Assembly: GCA_028866895.1 (NCBI GenBank)
Contig: JAGWHF010000004.1
Coordinates: forward strand, 1-64,000
Source of the DNA: Nitrososphaerota archaeon
GTDB lineage: Archaea > Thermoproteota > Nitrososphaeria > Nitrososphaerales > Nitrosopumilaceae
Direction of reading: 5' to 3'
DNA: 64,000 bases
Shown: piece by piece, positions 1-8,413 of the stretch
Layout of the letters: every line of letters starts with the position of its first letter
Numbering within the stretch: the first letter of the stretch is position 1
The notes under the pieces: model-generated
Seen by the model: only the letters and a program-made list of their open reading frames with translations
What the model was told of the DNA's origin: nothing
Database searches by the model: none
Position numbers and translations under genes: made by a program

Positions 1-369
1 CCAGTCGTGCTTTCGCACATTGCTAAGGTTTCTCGCCTGCTGCGCCCCATAGGGCCTGGGTCCGTGTCTCAGTACCCATCTCCGGGCTTCTCCTCTCAGA
101 GCCCGTACCTGTAATAGTCTTGGTGGGCCATTACCTCACCAACAAACTGATAGGCCGCAGTCGCATCCTACGGCAGTAAACTATTTCGACCATGGGCCAT
201 TCCAGGCACCATGACCTATCGCGGTTTATTCTCAGTTTCCCGAGGTTATCCACGTCCATAGGTTAGCTTGACCACGTGTTACTGAGCCGTCTGCAGTGTA
301 TTGCTACACTTACTCGCATGGCTTAGTACCAATCCGATAGCAATCAGGTCCGGCAGGATCAACCGGATT
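1..369 (-). rRNA. rrs: 16S ribosomal RNA, 5' part only
   Basis: The reverse complement begins near 369 with the archaeal 16S 5' signature (CCGGTTGATCCTGCCGG) and runs off the left edge of the window, so only about the first 370 nt are present. This conserved end fixes the strand and the 5' boundary to within a few bases. The rest of the gene lies to the left, outside the window. The sequence type is archaeal. The thaumarchaeal assignment comes from the protein genes in the window rather than from this fragment. Confidence 0.95.
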
Positions 370-378
370 CGTTTTATC

Positions 379-399
379 GGTACTTGTTCTCCAAGTACC
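379..399 (-). other. perfect hairpin in the pre-16S leader
   Basis: GGTACTTG (379-386) and CAAGTACC (392-399) are perfect 8-nt complements around a 5-nt loop, starting about 10 nt upstream of the mature 16S 5' end. The placement suggests a local structure in the leader transcript, perhaps for processing or folding of the precursor. The canonical processing stem formed with the 16S 3' trailer cannot be tested because the 3' end is outside the window. Confidence 0.55.
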
Positions 400-420
400 T
401 TGTCGAAGTACGACATTCAC

Positions 421-433
421 ACATTATATTGGG
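421..433 (-). promoter_or_regulatory. TATA element of the 16S rRNA operon
   Basis: On the minus strand the sequence reads CCCAATATAATGT, a good archaeal TATA box about 60 nt before the mature 16S end. With the usual 25-27 bp spacing it places transcription start near 400, just before the leader hairpin at 379-399. I see no gene between here and the next start at 668. The rest of 434-667 holds nothing I can recognise. Confidence 0.5.
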
Positions 434-667
434 AATTGGTGGATTCTCACACACTTTCTTCAAATTTCGGATAAAACCGTTCGGTCATACCCACATCTTG
501 TATGCGTAACTGGAGGCCTGTGAATCATGCGATGGTACAACACCAAGTGTCATCACAAGCGCCGCCTTGCTGTTACGTATGCAAACAGGTAATCAAAGGG
601 AAACAATATAAACCATGCAGAAATGAACCCGAAAGGCGTAGTTTTCTGCGATCCGATAATATGGGCC

Positions 668-2017
668 ATGCCACCAAATGATGAACGTTTGTCTTCTTCT
701 ATTGATATATACCGAAAAAAGACTCCCCGATCGGCCAAGATCTTTGAGAGGTCCAAAAAATACCACGTAAACGGGGTCAGCCACAACATACGCTTTTTCA
801 GCCCCTATCCGTTTGTTACAAGATCCGCCAAGGGCCGGTCAATAACTGACGTTGACGGCAACAAGTACACGGATTACTGGATGGGACACTGGAGCCTGAT
901 ACTGGGGCATGCGGCACCACCTGTGGCCGCCCTTGTAAGGAAGCAGCTGCCGTCGTGCTGGATGCACGGGACGGCCAACGAGATGACAGTGACGTTCTCT
1001 GAGGTCATACAGAAGGCGGTCCCGGTGGCCGAGAAGATAAGGTACGTCTCGACCGGAACGGAGGCAACAATGTATGCAGTGAGGACGGCAAGGGCACACA
1101 CCGGCAGGAAGGTAATAGCAAAGGTTGACGGGGGATGGCACGGGTACACGACGGATCTGCTCAAGTCTGTCAACTGGCCGTTTGAAAAGCCGGAGAGCCT
1201 TGGCCTTACCGACGACGCGCACATCGTATCTATACCGTACAACGACCTCGAGGGATCACTGAAGGTCCTTCAGGAAGTCAAGGGCGACCTTGCCGGCGTG
1301 ATAATAGAGCCAGTCCTAGGGGGCGGGGGGTGCATACCTGCCAGGAAGGATTACCTTTCAGGCATCGAGGAGTTTGTACACCGCAACGGCTCGCTTTTCC
1401 TGCTCGATGAGATAGTTACCGGCTTCAGGTTCTCCTTTGGGTGCCTCTATACTTCCATGGGCCTTGAACCGGACATTGTTACGCTCGGAAAGATCGTGGG
1501 TGGCGGGTTCCCCATCGGCGTAATATGCGGCAGGGACGAGATAATGAGGATCTCCGACACGAGTATGCGGTCAAAGTCTGACAGGGCATACATCGGGGGT
1601 GGAACATTTTCTGCAAACCCCGTTACCATGACGGCAGGAAGGGCCATGTTGCAGCACCTCAGGAAAAACCGTGGTGTCTACAACAAAATCGGTCGGCTCG
1701 GAGATATGGCAAGGAGGGGGCTCGAGAAGGCATTTGGCGGCAGGGTTGCAGTGACTGGTAAGGGCTCACTCTTTCTCACCCATTTCCTCAGGGATGGCGT
1801 GGAGGATATTGCAAATGCCGCGGATGCCGCAAGATGCGATACCGAGATGCTACGTCGGTATCATTTTGAGATGATTGCGCGTGACGGGATATTCTTCCTA
1901 CCCGGAAAGCTTGGCGCGGTCTCAAGCGCCCACGGCGAAGCCGACATCAAGGCACTAATAGGTGCCTCGGAGAGGTTTTCGTCTCTCATTGAGCAGCAAG
2001 TGCCTGCAAATGTGTAG
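668..2017 (+). CDS. glutamate-1-semialdehyde aminomutase-like class III aminotransferase
   Basis: PLP-dependent class III aminotransferase of 449 residues from the ATG at 668; an in-frame ATG at 623 adds 15 residues that do not look conserved. The family motif [14 protein letters not shown] (phosphate and PLP contacts), the acidic PLP-ring contact in [10 protein letters not shown] and the Schiff-base lysine in [13 protein letters not shown] (about K275) are all visible. The closest family is glutamate-1-semialdehyde 2,1-aminomutase of tetrapyrrole synthesis. No other heme or cobalamin gene is nearby, so it could be a paralogue acting on another substrate. The substrate is therefore an inference; the fold and chemistry are well supported. 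Confidence 0.85.
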   Translation: MPPNDERLSSSIDIYRKKTPRSAKIFERSKKYHVNGVSHNIRFFSPYPFVTRSAKGRSITDVDGNKYTDYWMGHWSLILGHAAPPVAALVRKQLPSCWMHGTANEMTVTFSEVIQKAVPVAEKIRYVSTGTEATMYAVRTARAHTGRKVIAKVDGGWHGYTTDLLKSVNWPFEKPESLGLTDDAHIVSIPYNDLEGSLKVLQEVKGDLAGVIIEPVLGGGGCIPARKDYLSGIEEFVHRNGSLFLLDEIVTGFRFSFGCLYTSMGLEPDIVTLGKIVGGGFPIGVICGRDEIMRISDTSMRSKSDRAYIGGGTFSANPVTMTAGRAMLQHLRKNRGVYNKIGRLGDMARRGLEKAFGGRVAVTGKGSLFLTHFLRDGVEDIANAADAARCDTEMLRRYHFEMIARDGIFFLPGKLGAVSSAHGEADIKALIGASERFSSLIEQQVPANV

Positions 2018-2092
2018 GATGCCTCCAGCTTTTTCTCCGCAAACATGCACACTGTTTTATAACGGGGTCGCATATCATCGTACGGTACTATC

Positions 2093-2650
2093 ATGGAACA
2101 GTTGGAGACGGCGTTTCGAACAAACAGGATAACGCTCAGGCTCCCAAAGGGGCTCTTTGAGGAGCTTCGGAGGGAGGCCGAGGAGAGGGATCTCCCGTTA
2201 AACTCGTATGTCACAAAGGTCCTCAACAGGCATGTCGCATTTAGCAGGTCCTTTGAGATGATGCCGTCCGTCCTTACCTCGCAGGTCCTGTTTGCGGCCA
2301 TAATATCAACGATGGACGAGTCCTCCATGGCGGAGATTGCAAGGCTTGCCCCCAGGATTGCAAGGAAGATGTCTGCGCTTGGGGGCTGGGAATACGACGT
2401 GGACAATACAATAGAGAGGTATTTTGGGCAGCTTGGCAAATACGGGGGCTGGTACCAGTTCAGGCACAAGGTTGAGAGGAGCCACTATACGCTGGTCTTT
2501 GAGACAGGCATGGGGCGCAAGTGGGCAAGGTTTGTCGCGTTGCATGTAAGGGAGGTTCTCGAATCGCTCAAGGCCCACATAACGGACGAGTCGGTCGAGG
2601 ACGAGGTGGTAATCTTCAAGTTCATCAAGCTTATAGTATGGCAGCCGTAG
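2093..2650 (+). CDS. ribbon-helix-helix protein with a conserved C-terminal domain (paralogue A)
   Basis: 185 residues. Residues about 9-45 look like a ribbon-helix-helix DNA-binding segment (ITLRLPKGLFEELRREAEE, then LNSYVTKVLNRHV). A roughly 130-residue C-terminal domain follows and is clearly shared with the minus-strand gene at 16424-16975: the YDVD-x6-YF-x3-GKY-x2-W and LVF segments align. A TATA-like TTTTATAAC at 2053-2061 gives a leader of about 12 nt. The function is unknown. By architecture it may be a transcription regulator or antitoxin-like protein whose C-terminal domain senses a partner. No toxin gene is adjacent. Confidence 0.75.
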   Translation: MEQLETAFRTNRITLRLPKGLFEELRREAEERDLPLNSYVTKVLNRHVAFSRSFEMMPSVLTSQVLFAAIISTMDESSMAEIARLAPRIARKMSALGGWEYDVDNTIERYFGQLGKYGGWYQFRHKVERSHYTLVFETGMGRKWARFVALHVREVLESLKAHITDESVEDEVVIFKFIKLIVWQP

Positions 2651-2752
2651 GAGGCCGATGATCTGGCGGAACAAGATGCCGCGTGAAAGGGCAGCGAGCT
2701 ACAAAGTCACAAATCGTTCATACAAGATTTATTAAGCAATCTCCGCAGAAGC

Positions 2753-3562
2753 GTGTCCGTGTACAAGATTGCAATTGCTGCTTCAGTGCTCGTGATGCTG
2801 ATACCGATGGCCGCCCATTCGTTTGCATCAAACATAGAGATTGACATCCATACAGGTTCGGCTGATCCCAACCAGCACCTTACATTTTATCCGCCTTCTT
2901 CCTCGGCTTACGTTGGGGATACCCTGGAGTTTGGCAACGGGGACACCGTGCCGCATGAGGTGGTCTCCGGGACTCCTCAGGACGGCCCCGATGGCAAGTT
3001 TGACAGCGGCATGCTCAACCCCGGCCAATACTTTTCCTACAAGCTCACCGAGTATGACGTCGGGACTTTCAAGTTTTACGACAAGACATACCCGTGGATG
3101 ATTGGGACTGTGCTTGTGCAGGAAGCGCCAGGCGGCTACAAAGTGCTGCACAATGTGGGCGCTGATGTGGGAGATGGCAAGACAGTTTTTGATCTCCAGT
3201 ACCAGTCACCAAAGAACATCATATCGGCAACCGTCGGGACAAAGGACAAGTCACTCAACCTCGTACTGGTAGGCCAGACAACCCAGAACAGCAACCTAGT
3301 TCTTAGATTGCCGACCGGGCTCATCAGTCCGCCCTTCTTCGGGGTGCAGCTTGACGGCGTTTTTACAAAGAACTTTACTGAGACAAGCGAGCAGGGAATA
3401 GAGGTCCTGACAATACCCATCACACCACTTACAGAGCAGGTGAGCATAGTAGGAACGCATGTGGTCCCAGAGTTCGGCCCGGTGGCAGCCATCGTTCTTG
3501 CATCCTCGATCATGGCCATAATCCTGCTGACTAGATTCACGCAAGCCCGTAGACCGGTATAG
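2753..3562 (+). CDS. secreted cupredoxin-fold protein with PEFG-type C-terminal anchor; copper Cys and His missing
   Basis: 269 residues from a GTG, about 24 bp after a TATA-like ATTTATT (2727-2733), so probably leaderless. An N-terminal signal peptide ends near residue 26. Residues 28-122 are plastocyanin-like: H68 (VPHEVVSG) and M116 remain, but the Cys and His of the usual C-x2-H-x2-M copper loop are replaced by D110 and Y113 (YDKTYPWM). An additional beta-rich domain follows. The C-terminus has VPEFG, a hydrophobic helix and basic residues, the layout of PEFG-CTERM sorting signals of thaumarchaeal surface proteins. A type 1 copper centre therefore looks unlikely. Its 3' end overlaps the convergent SDR gene by 26 bp. 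Confidence 0.85.
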   Translation: MSVYKIAIAASVLVMLIPMAAHSFASNIEIDIHTGSADPNQHLTFYPPSSSAYVGDTLEFGNGDTVPHEVVSGTPQDGPDGKFDSGMLNPGQYFSYKLTEYDVGTFKFYDKTYPWMIGTVLVQEAPGGYKVLHNVGADVGDGKTVFDLQYQSPKNIISATVGTKDKSLNLVLVGQTTQNSNLVLRLPTGLISPPFFGVQLDGVFTKNFTETSEQGIEVLTIPITPLTEQVSIVGTHVVPEFGPVAAIVLASSIMAIILLTRFTQARRPV

Positions 3563-4256
3563 CTGCACCGGTAATTGGCCTTGCATCCTCCGAAGCGAGG
3601 AACAGCATGACCTTTGCAATGTCTGCCGGCTTGACCCATTTTGAATAATCTGCGCCCGGCATTGAGATCCTGTTCTCCTCGGTATCGATTATGCTGGGAA
3701 GTATGCAGTTTACGTTAATTCCCTTGTTCTTTACCTCCTCTGAAAGCGACTCGACCAACCTTATCACGCCAGACTTGGAGGCCACATATGCGGCATCAAA
3801 GCCGTTTCCGCGCAGGCCAGGTCTTGCAGCGACGTGGATTATCTTCCCACCCGACTGCCTTTCCATCTGTGCTACCACGTGCTTGCTGAGGAGGAAAGCA
3901 GTCTTGAGGTTGAGTTCCATCATCTCGTCCCACTCTTTCTCGTCGATTGCGGTTACCGGTTTTCCTGCGATGTAGCCACCGATTACGTTGGCAAGGACGT
4001 CAATCCTGTCGAATCTTCTTATGACCTCCGAGACGAGCGTCCTTGCGTCCTCTTCCTTCTTGAAGTCGCCCCTCAGGAGGAACAGGTTCTTGGAAGTACC
4101 CCATATCTTCTGCAGAAGCGGAAGCGAGTTGTCGGAGTAGTATGTCAAGACCAGTGATGCGCCAGATTTGAGAAAGGCCTGGCCTACGTCGATCCCGAGG
4201 CCGCCGCTTCCTCCAGTGACCAGCACTACCTTGCCCGTAAAGTCAAAGTTCTTCAT
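3537..4256 (-). CDS. short-chain dehydrogenase/reductase (SDR) family oxidoreductase
   Basis: 239 residues from the ATG at 4256; a longer in-frame extension to 4355 adds non-conserved sequence. The N-terminus has the nucleotide-binding motif VLVTGGSGGLGIDVG, and the mid-region NVIGG corresponds to the structural NNAG motif. The catalytic Y-x3-K is present as YVASKSG, with the preceding conserved Ser position at HVAARPGLRG apparently altered. NAD(P)-dependent oxidoreductase of unknown substrate. Position and length fit classical SDRs (about 250 residues). It is convergent with, and overlaps, the cupredoxin gene. Confidence 0.85.
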   Translation of the reverse strand: MKNFDFTGKVVLVTGGSGGLGIDVGQAFLKSGASLVLTYYSDNSLPLLQKIWGTSKNLFLLRGDFKKEEDARTLVSEVIRRFDRIDVLANVIGGYIAGKPVTAIDEKEWDEMMELNLKTAFLLSKHVVAQMERQSGGKIIHVAARPGLRGNGFDAAYVASKSGVIRLVESLSEEVKNKGINVNCILPSIIDTEENRISMPGADYSKWVKPADIAKVMLFLASEDARPITGAAIPVYGLA

Positions 4257-4485
4257 GATAAAACGACCGATATGCTGATTAAAAAAGAATTTTCTAGGCC
4301 TGATGAGGAGGGAAAAATAGGCGGCTTGAGGGAGAGGGCTGCCAGAAATGCGCATGGAAAGATGGTAGGCAAAGGGTCAAGCCCAGGGATCTTGATGGGC
4401 AGGTAGGACATGACCAGCACAGCCATCTCGCGGATGCGGGGTTTTTTGTGATCAAGTTTATCAGCGGACGGGTCGGTATAGTAGC

Positions 4486-4836
4486 ATGTCAAAAAGCAGC
4501 AAGACGTCGGATTGGGACTCGCTCTGGTCGGAATACACGCAGCTTCTCAAGAAATGGACGGAGGATCTAGAGTCTCTGCAAAGGACAAGCACGGAGGTAC
4601 AGGAAAAATACAGGGAGGTCATGGCAAAAGCCCTCAAGGAGTCGAGCCAGAAGACACTCAACGAGTTCCAAGAGAACTGGCAGAAGGCGGCCTCTGCAGC
4701 CGGGGCTGCTGCTGTCAAGCAGTTTGGCGAGACATGGCAAAAGTCCATAGTGGATTCAGGCCTAGGACAGCTGAAGACGTATGGCGACGTGATGGCAAAG
4801 TTTGTCGAGACCTGGCAGAAGATGTGGAGACAGTAG
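4486..4836 (+). CDS. small helical protein with repeated Trp-Gln-Lys motifs, phasin-like in character
   Basis: 116 residues, starting about 28 bp after an AAGTTTATC TATA-like element. It is predicted entirely helical and amphipathic, and lacks Cys and Pro. It contains three (N/T)WQK motifs at W65, W84 and W110 and an Ala-rich stretch at about 68-77. The composition (K, Q, E, A, W; helical repeats) resembles phasins and PhaE-like granule proteins, and polyhydroxyalkanoate synthesis is known in Nitrososphaera relatives. No PHA synthase is in the window, so this is only a suggestion. Confidence 0.6.
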   Translation: MSKSSKTSDWDSLWSEYTQLLKKWTEDLESLQRTSTEVQEKYREVMAKALKESSQKTLNEFQENWQKAASAAGAAAVKQFGETWQKSIVDSGLGQLKTYGDVMAKFVETWQKMWRQ

Positions 4837-4858
4837 GGGCTGCACGGCCCGGGTTGCT

Positions 4859-5551
4859 CTAGTCTAGAGGTTCGCCGCGCGTCCTAGACTCTATCTCTTC
4901 GGCCATGAGGTCAAGCTCGGAAGAGTCACCCATTTTCCGGTATGTGAGTTTCTCAAGGGTCTTGATGATGCTTTTGGCTGAACGGTACTGTGGAAGCTTG
5001 GGCTCGTTGAGTTCCGCGTAAAGGCCTATTCCCTGTATACCGCTCATCTTTGCAAAGCCAAGGATGAGTCCGTTGAAGCCTGTTATTATCGAGGCCTCAG
5101 GGGTGGTGGCGATGCCGAGCTTCCGCACCTGTTCGGTCATATCAAGCGACGTGGTTGTCACAAACGTCCTTGGCTCCCTGCCAATCGGCTTTGCGGTGTG
5201 GAACCCGCCGAGCGTGTATATTATGCGTGTCGAATATTTTTTTGCAACGTTTATCACGTCTTGGCACAGAATATTCAGCTCCTCAGTGGATGAAGGCTGT
5301 CCGGATCCTCCCCCAAAGACCATGATGTCCCTGCCGAATCTGTACTCCCACTTCTCCTCCGGAAGGTCGATGTATCCGCCGTTGTCTATTACGTAGGCTG
5401 GATAGGAGGGAAGGACCTCTCGGAAGACAGTCGTTTTGAGGTTTGTGTTGATAAAGTCTATGACTATGCTGCCTACGTCTCCCATGTCCTGCATTGCGGC
5501 AATCATCAGAGGTTTTTGGATTTCAGGTTCCTTGATCTGGGTGAATTTCAC
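4859..5551 (-). CDS. PAC2-family protein (proteasome assembly chaperone-like)
   Basis: 230 residues from a GTG at 5551 that sits about 24 nt after an ATTAAT TATA-like element, so likely leaderless. Segments typical of archaeal PAC2 proteins are visible: an early MIAAMQDMGDVGSIVI, then MVFGGGSGQP, IYTLGGFHTAK and ITGFNGLILGFAKM. These proteins are older-named ATP-grasp superfamily homologues of eukaryotic proteasome assembly chaperone 2. In archaea they are inferred to help proteasome assembly, but the role is poorly tested. It is divergent from the SOD gene. Confidence 0.8.
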   Translation of the reverse strand: MKFTQIKEPEIQKPLMIAAMQDMGDVGSIVIDFINTNLKTTVFREVLPSYPAYVIDNGGYIDLPEEKWEYRFGRDIMVFGGGSGQPSSTEELNILCQDVINVAKKYSTRIIYTLGGFHTAKPIGREPRTFVTTTSLDMTEQVRKLGIATTPEASIITGFNGLILGFAKMSGIQGIGLYAELNEPKLPQYRSAKSIIKTLEKLTYRKMGDSSELDLMAEEIESRTRGEPLD

Positions 5552-5644
5552 GATGTACCTTGACCCCCATTCAATTAATGGCTTGTGTTAGAGCATTCCA
5601 GTTCTGCCTGCCGGGGCCGTCTTGGAAATTCTCGGAGGTGGCAG

Positions 5645-5656
5645 AACTATATAAAA
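5645..5656 (+). promoter_or_regulatory. TATA box of the superoxide dismutase gene
   Basis: GAACTATATAAAAGG lies about 26 nt before the ATG at 5677, the spacing expected for a leaderless archaeal transcript. It also argues against the longer in-frame start at 5560, which would place the promoter inside the coding region. Confidence 0.7.
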
Positions 5657-5676
5657 GGAGTTCAGAAAGGTCAGAC

Positions 5677-6300
5677 ATGGGCAAGTACAAGGTCCCTCCG
5701 CTTCCATACGAGTATGATGCTCTCGAGCCCCACATCGACGAGGAGACTGCAAGAATCCACCACACTGCGCATCAGACGGCATATGCGGACGGACTCAATG
5801 AGGTCCTATCGAGCATAAACGCACTGACGCACAAAAATTACATCACGGGAATACTTTCAGATCTTGCCTCAGTGCCGGAGGCAGCAAGGGATGCAATTAA
5901 CTTCTTTGGTGGAGGATATGATAACCACAGAATGTTCTGGGAAAGCATGAGACCGGGTGGCGGCGGTGGTCCCGGAGGAAGGCTTGCTGACGAAATTGGG
6001 GTCTACTTTGGAAGCTTCACGGAATTCAAGAGGAAGTTTGAGTCTGTGGCTGCCGCAGTCAGGGGAAGCGGATGGGGCTGGCTGGTCTACAATCCCACGT
6101 ATGCAAGGCTTGAGGTCATGGAAACGCAGGATGAGACAAGCCCGTGGACGCTGCGCAGGGTTCCACTGCTTGGCATTGACGTCTGGGAGCATGCATACTA
6201 TCTAAGGTATGAGAACAGGAGGGAGGAATACATCGGGTCTTGGTGGCATACGGTGAACTGGGGAGAAGTAGAGGAGAGGTACCTCAGAGTGGCGGAATAA
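5677..6300 (+). CDS. sod: Fe/Mn superoxide dismutase
   Basis: 207 residues from the ATG at 5677, the usual length of the family. All four metal ligands are identifiable: the N-terminal His in ARIHHTAHQTAY, the second His in YDNHRMFW, and Asp and His in the C-terminal signature LGIDVWEHAYYL. GGGGGPGG and the W-rich GSGWGWLVYN are family segments. It converts superoxide to peroxide plus oxygen in the cytoplasm and fits an aerobic lifestyle. The metal (Fe, Mn or cambialistic) cannot be told from sequence alone. Confidence 0.93.
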   Translation: MGKYKVPPLPYEYDALEPHIDEETARIHHTAHQTAYADGLNEVLSSINALTHKNYITGILSDLASVPEAARDAINFFGGGYDNHRMFWESMRPGGGGGPGGRLADEIGVYFGSFTEFKRKFESVAAAVRGSGWGWLVYNPTYARLEVMETQDETSPWTLRRVPLLGIDVWEHAYYLRYENRREEYIGSWWHTVNWGEVEERYLRVAE

Positions 6301-6436
6301 AGTGAGTTCAGGCCTGACCATCACGAAGATAAAAGGCGGTACTCTGCTACTCACAGGACGCGACAGGGGCAGAAGTGAAAGTGCAAGCGAATGTAGCGCT
6401 GGAAAAATTTTATAGGTACATGCCTGCTTGCATCTT

Positions 6437-6691
6437 GTGGACGCATATCTAGAGGAGGAGCTTTACGACCTTATGACATTCTGCATACAGAACATGCCTG
6501 GGTCTAGCGATTATGAGGCAAAGAAGAAGCGCATTTACGAGATTGGTGGTGAGCTTTTCGCGGACGGCGGGGTGGACGCCATGGAGAACATGTACTTTGC
6601 CGTAGGCAACAGGATACGCGACGAAATAAGCAAGGATGCCGGCCCGTACAGGTCGTTTTGGAATGGCATCACAGGCGAGTGGAACTACTAG
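6437..6691 (+). CDS. small conserved-looking acidic protein, function unknown
   Basis: 84 residues from the GTG at 6437, about 26 nt after a TATA box (TTTATAGG, 6408-6415); a TTG at 6428 would add three residues but is too close to the box. The protein is helical and acidic (LEEELYDLMTFCIQNMP, YEAKKKRIYEIGGELF) and ends near a Trp-rich tail. I do not recognise a domain. Its stop overlaps the end of the convergent small gene at 6688-6804 by 4 bp. Confidence 0.6.
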   Translation: MDAYLEEELYDLMTFCIQNMPGSSDYEAKKKRIYEIGGELFADGGVDAMENMYFAVGNRIRDEISKDAGPYRSFWNGITGEWNY

Positions 6692-6804
6692 CTTGCGGCT
6701 GCAGCCAGCGGGGCTTGCTCTTGTTGGTATCTTGTCTCCTTCCTAGCCCTTGCGAGCGCCATTCTCATGTGCTCTACTTCTATCTCATCAATCATTTCGC
6801 ACAT
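6688..6804 (-). CDS. 38-residue helical miniprotein
   Basis: Short reading frame starting MCEMIDEIEVEHMRM and ending in an Ala-rich tail before TAG. A TTAAGTA TATA-like element (6828-6835 on the minus strand) sits about 27 nt before the ATG, the leaderless spacing seen at other genes here. It predicts one strongly amphipathic helix. It would be missed by length-filtered annotation. The function is unknown, and coding status rests on the promoter spacing and clean boundaries only. Confidence 0.45.
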   Translation of the reverse strand: MCEMIDEIEVEHMRMALARARKETRYQQEQAPLAAAAS

Positions 6805-6861
6805 GGGCAGGAATAACCGGATCAGATACTTAAATTCTCTGGAAATCCGTTTCTGTCCAAC

Positions 6862-7527
6862 CTACGCAAGTGTCCTAGATCCGTCTCCCCTCAGAGGGGC
6901 AAGGTTTGAGCAGTAATCCTTCCACTGGTGAGCAAAGAGTATCTCAACATCCCCCTGAACGTAGCACCCAAGGACGTCCTTGCCCCCCATCTTGATAGGA
7001 ATATCAACGACAAACCTCTCCTGGTCTGCCATCCTCCTAAAGTATGTGGGTTTGAGACCAAGCAGATATAGATCGACTATTGGTGAAAAGGGATTAGGAC
7101 TCTTCATGGCATCCCTTGCAGACTCGTATGCGACATACCTTGCAGCATACTTTGCGGCGTCCCGCGCGGCGTCCCTTGCGGTCTCTCCCGATGGAAATCC
7201 TGTGCCGTACCAGCCGTAATTGTTACGGGCCAAACGGCTTGCTTCCCGCCACGCATGGTCCCAAGCCGAGTCCCAAGTGTTTGCAATGCCTGCCTTGACT
7301 GCAGCAATCCTGGCCAGATCCCACAATGAGTCGCTTGCGTTCTGCAGCGAGGATCCTTCCTGCATCCATGGCCCAAGCAGGGAAACATGGGAGTCCACAA
7401 GTTGGCTTACCTTTGGAAGGATGGAGTTTGCCTCCTCAATGGTCCTTGCAGGAACAAAGTACCGTATGGAGGTTACTTTCGAATAAGAGTCAGCGTCCTG
7501 ATTCTCGTTTGCCTGAGACAAATTCAA
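6862..7527 (-). CDS. hypothetical protein with an Ala/Asp/Arg-rich repeat core
   Basis: 221 residues. The centre (about residues 60-145) is built from short W/A repeats such as WDSAWDHAWREASRLA and TARDAARDAAKYAARYVAY, suggesting stacked amphipathic helices. The flanks look globular, with strand-like FVVDIPIKMGG and VEILFAHQWKDYC. I do not recognise the family. It starts just downstream of TTTTATATTAACC on the same strand (about 7545-7556), a good TATA position. Confidence 0.6.
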   Translation of the reverse strand: MNLSQANENQDADSYSKVTSIRYFVPARTIEEANSILPKVSQLVDSHVSLLGPWMQEGSSLQNASDSLWDLARIAAVKAGIANTWDSAWDHAWREASRLARNNYGWYGTGFPSGETARDAARDAAKYAARYVAYESARDAMKSPNPFSPIVDLYLLGLKPTYFRRMADQERFVVDIPIKMGGKDVLGCYVQGDVEILFAHQWKDYCSNLAPLRGDGSRTLA

Positions 7528-7552
7528 CTATCAAGACCCGGCGGGTTTTATA

Positions 7553-7765
7553 TTAACCTGCTTCTTGCTTTCCATCGTCATCTTTGGCCTTCTTGGAATC
7601 CCTTGGAAGCCACAGTCTTGCAACAGCTCCCATCATGAAGCCTCCTACAACGACGATCGCAATCCCGCTTACGATTAACACGAATACCTTGGAGAAGGAC
7701 TTGAGGATTCCCATATAATGTGTTGACGCCATCCAGTTAAATACGGATTGGAGAAATGCGTTCAA
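7553..7765 (-). CDS. small single-pass membrane protein
   Basis: 70 residues from a TTG at 7765; the next in-frame ATG is at 7732. One hydrophobic helix spans about residues 26-50 (VFVLIVSGIAIVVVGGFMMG), followed by a charged, Lys/Asp-rich cytoplasmic-type tail. No recognised domain. The start codon is uncertain. Confidence 0.5.
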   Translation of the reverse strand: MNAFLQSVFNWMASTHYMGILKSFSKVFVLIVSGIAIVVVGGFMMGAVARLWLPRDSKKAKDDDGKQEAG

Positions 7766-7803
7766 GTAAAATGCAGTGTGTGCCTATGGCTTGCGTCGGG
7801 CCA

Positions 7804-8238
7804 TCAGCCCGAGGTCTCTGCCGCCCTTGCGAACTGGTCTATTACCTCCTCGATGCTCTTCTCAATCTTTCCCTTTGCCATAAAGCCCACAAGTTTGAGC
7901 TTCCCTGCAAGCTTAAAGTCTCCTTCCACCGTGACCTTTGTTCCTTCCGGGACCTGCAGGTAGGTAGTCACAATGCGGGTGTCCTTCGCATCTCCCGAGA
8001 GCAGGTGGACATCGTCGATCTCAGGCGGAGTCAGCGTGTGTCTGGTGGTCTGGTGCACCTCCCTCCCCGCCATCATGGCATCATCCTCAGTGGTCACCAC
8101 ATTTCCGTCCCTTGACAACACCTTGATGGACTTGAAGAACTGCGGAAAATTCGTGGGAAGGCTCTCAAAATCCGTAACAAGTTTGAATACCTTCTCTCGG
8201 TCGGCCTTTATTATTTTCTCAACTTTTATCTTTGGCAT
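7804..8238 (-). CDS. SRPBCC-family (START-like/polyketide cyclase-type) protein
   Basis: 144 residues from the ATG at 8238, about 24 nt downstream of TTTTTAATTAAAG; the in-frame extension to 8316 crosses this box and is rejected. The pattern is typical of SRPBCC proteins: an opening strand (KVEKIIKADREKVFKLVTD), alternating strands in the centre (VVTTEDDAMM, RIVTTYLQVPEGTKVTVEGDF) and a long C-terminal helix (IEKSIEEVIDQFARAAE). The fold binds hydrophobic ligands in a deep cavity. The ligand here is unknown. Confidence 0.75.
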   Translation of the reverse strand: MPKIKVEKIIKADREKVFKLVTDFESLPTNFPQFFKSIKVLSRDGNVVTTEDDAMMAGREVHQTTRHTLTPPEIDDVHLLSGDAKDTRIVTTYLQVPEGTKVTVEGDFKLAGKLKLVGFMAKGKIEKSIEEVIDQFARAAETSG

Positions 8239-8413
8239 ACCAGACAACTGGTCCTCTTTAATTAAAAATCTGTTGGTGGCAGTCTGGAGTTCAATCGAAT
8301 TGTTTTTTAGAGTCATGGCACATGATAAACGCTCCTTTTCAGGTTGTCATGTCATGCCGGAAAAACGCCGGAGCAATGATCACTTTAAATTGAGTCGATC
8401 GTCCCTCAACGTG

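Noticed and set aside
7973-8413. Long N-terminal extension of the LEA14-like protein
   Set aside because: It is antisense to the SRPBCC gene and lies upstream of the TATA box at 8384-8391. The start at 8414 begins the conserved domain.
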